A stretch of 5,894 bases of DNA, taken from the NCBI GenBank assembly GCA_021828225.1, contig JAKASH010000217.1:1-5894 (forward strand), written 5' to 3'. A program made the position numbers and the translations under genes. Each line of letters starts with the position of its first letter. Position 1 is the first letter of the stretch. The notes under the pieces were generated by a model, which was given only the letters and a program-made list of their open reading frames with translations, was not told where the DNA came from and ran no database searches. Shown here piece by piece: positions 4,757-5,894 of this stretch. The stretch is from Acidobacteriota bacterium (GTDB lineage: Bacteria > Acidobacteriota > Terriglobia > UBA7540).

Positions 4757-5092
4757 ATGGCGCTCGATGTAACACGCATGCAGCGGAACCTGCGGATGAG
4801 GGTCCGTTTCCTTGGCCTGGAAGCAGAGGACATTTTCGTGCTGCTGGCGATCGCCATCGCCGGCCAGTTCCTCGGCAGGCTCATCAACCGCAACCTTGCG
4901 GGCCTGCCGATGTCGATTGTGCTCGAATGGGGCGTGCCGGCCCTGGCCATACCCGCACTTATGCTCTTCAAGTACGGGAAGCAACGGCACTATTTCTCCG
5001 ACTTCATTGCCTACCGGTCGAAGCCGCGTATCTACTCGGCGCTTGAGCCCGACACGAAGCTTACGGCGCCCTACCTTAAGGAGGAACCGTAA
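4757..5092 (+). CDS. VirB3/TrbD/TraL-like small inner-membrane T4SS protein
   Basis: 111 residues, ATG 4757 behind GAGGAGG (4744-4750) with 6-nt spacing. VirB3-type proteins are about 100 residues, sit in the inner membrane and work with the VirB4 ATPase; in some systems the two are fused. Here a basic N-terminus (MQRNLRMRVRFLGLEAED, 8-25) precedes two hydrophobic segments (about 26-43 and 52-72). A polar, aromatic C-terminal part follows (GKQRHYFSDFIAYRSKPRI, 74-92). Size, topology and position between the pilin-like genes and virB4 all fit. The gene overlaps virB4 by one base (TAATG), as expected for proteins made in a fixed ratio. The primary sequence alone does not let me choose between VirB3, TrbD and TraL. 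Confidence 0.68.
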   Translation: MALDVTRMQRNLRMRVRFLGLEAEDIFVLLAIAIAGQFLGRLINRNLAGLPMSIVLEWGVPALAIPALMLFKYGKQRHYFSDFIAYRSKPRIYSALEPDTKLTAPYLKEEP

Positions 5093-5894
5093 TGGCAGTC
5101 ACGGTTGAGCAATATCGCCGATCCCTGAAAGCCCCGGCTTTGTGCGAACAGATCAAGATCCGCGACCTTCTTGATAATGTCGCGGTCCAGATTGACGGAT
5201 CTTTCGTGGCAGGTTATGAACTCTCCGGCCTGAACTCATACTACGCAAGCGACGAACAGCGAAACCGCACGAAAGGGCAACTCGAGGCGCTGGTGCGGGC
5301 GATGCCGGAACGCTCCATGCGCCTGCAGATGCGATTTGAGATTGCCGAGGGGATGGGCAATGTGATCGATCGTTACAAGCAAGAGAACCGCAGCGAGAAC
5401 CCGATCCTTCAGGCTCTTGACCGGGAGCGGATCGATGCATGGCGGGCGCGCGATCAGGCAGGCTTCTACCTCCGCCACATTCTCCACGCGTATTTCATCT
5501 GGGATCCGAGGGCGCACCACCAGCAGCGGGATTCGGACTGGACCCAAAGGATGGGCTACTACAGCCTGTCCGCCAAGAAGTGCATTGAGCGGAGCCGGCA
5601 GGAACACGAGGAATTACTCGCCGAGTTCGAAAGCCTGTTGGCAGGAGTCGAGGCGACGCTTAACGCAACGGGGATGAAGGCACGGCGAATGACCAACAAT
5701 GACATCTTCCTCGAAGTGAAGCGTGTGCTGAACCCGCCGGCCGAGGACATCCATCCCTACCGCGAGCCGGCAGGTTCACTCTCTCCCGAAAGCGCGCGCA
5801 GCCAGATGGCGAACGTCAATATCGAGGACGAGACGGACGATTACGTCAAGATCGGCGGCCTGCTCTATTCATGGGTTACGCTGAGGGACCTTCC
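5092..5894 (+). CDS. virB4: VirB4/TrbE-like T4SS ATPase, N-terminal part (continues past window)
   Basis: ATG 5092 overlaps the previous stop by one base and is preceded by TAAGGAGG (5077-5084) at 7-nt spacing. The frame stays open to the window end (267 codons plus 2 bases). VirB4-family proteins are usually about 800 residues and energise pilus assembly and substrate transfer. The Walker A and B motifs lie in the C-terminal half and so are not in view. What is seen fits the family's N-terminal domain. LLDNVAVQIDGSFVAGYELSG (26-46) is the opening beta hairpin of this domain ('dG.f..gyel.G'). It is followed by a helix (55-71), the strand MRLQMRFEI (76-84), a long charged helical region (about 118-190), and GGLLYSWVTLRDL (255-267), which matches the stretch where the family enters its central domain. 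The call is firm for family; the split between VirB4, TrbE and TraC types is not resolved. Confidence 0.85.
   Translation, partial: MAVTVEQYRRSLKAPALCEQIKIRDLLDNVAVQIDGSFVAGYELSGLNSYYASDEQRNRTKGQLEALVRAMPERSMRLQMRFEIAEGMGNVIDRYKQENRSENPILQALDRERIDAWRARDQAGFYLRHILHAYFIWDPRAHHQQRDSDWTQRMGYYSLSAKKCIERSRQEHEELLAEFESLLAGVEATLNATGMKARRMTNNDIFLEVKRVLNPPAEDIHPYREPAGSLSPESARSQMANVNIEDETDDYVKIGGLLYSWVTLRDL

Noticed and set aside
1..5894. tRNA or rRNA genes, CRISPR arrays, insertion sequences, attachment sites, transfer origin
   Set aside because: No regularly spaced repeats, transposase-like or integrase-like frame, or RNA-gene-like sequence was seen. The 16S-like 11-mer at 2948 is far too short to be an rRNA fragment.

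Overview
The window is a stretch of bacterial type IV secretion / conjugation (T4SS) genes, all on the + strand. It reads: 3' end of a TrbI/VirB10-like gene, a large membrane-anchored tandem AAA+ ATPase, a 417-bp non-coding gap, a VirB2/TrbC-like pilin, two further small polytopic membrane proteins, a VirB3/TrbD-like protein, and the 5' end of a VirB4/TrbE-like ATPase. The B2-B3-B4 order is the classical one for mating-pair-formation genes. GC-rich coding sequence, strong Shine-Dalgarno motifs and two GTG starts suggest a GC-rich Gram-negative-type bacterium. The proteins look divergent from the proteobacterial Vir/Trb/Tra prototypes, so a soil lineage such as Acidobacteriota is possible, but that is only an impression. 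Nothing here says whether this is a plasmid, an integrative element or a chromosomal secretion locus: relaxase, coupling protein, integrase and origin are not in the window.

Layout. 1-460: C-terminal part of a VirB10-like channel protein with an unusual tail. 461-546: short gap with a 14-bp tandem repeat and a small hairpin just before a strong ribosome binding site. 547-2682: 711-aa protein with about four N-terminal membrane helices and two AAA+ modules. The first has intact catalytic motifs; the second has Arg in place of the Walker A Lys and lacks a recognisable pore loop. There is no protease domain. 2683-3099: non-coding, with two mutually exclusive hairpins, a tract identical to the core of the 16S rRNA 3' end, and a possible promoter. 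3100-5894: compact operon virB2-like / unnamed / unnamed / virB3-like / virB4-like, with gaps of 129, 10 and 39 bp and a 1-bp overlap.

The main observation is that the two unnamed proteins appear to be built from the pilin's own two-helix module. The 3100 gene has one module behind a signal peptide, the 4265 gene has two in tandem, and the 3601 gene has probably three, giving about six VirB2-like hairpins from three adjacent genes. Together with the dedicated membrane AAA+ protein, which could act on membrane-embedded pilin or secretion subunits, this points to a T4SS variant with a diversified, partly concatenated pilin set. The module homology is visible in the sequence; the functional link to the AAA+ protein is inference.
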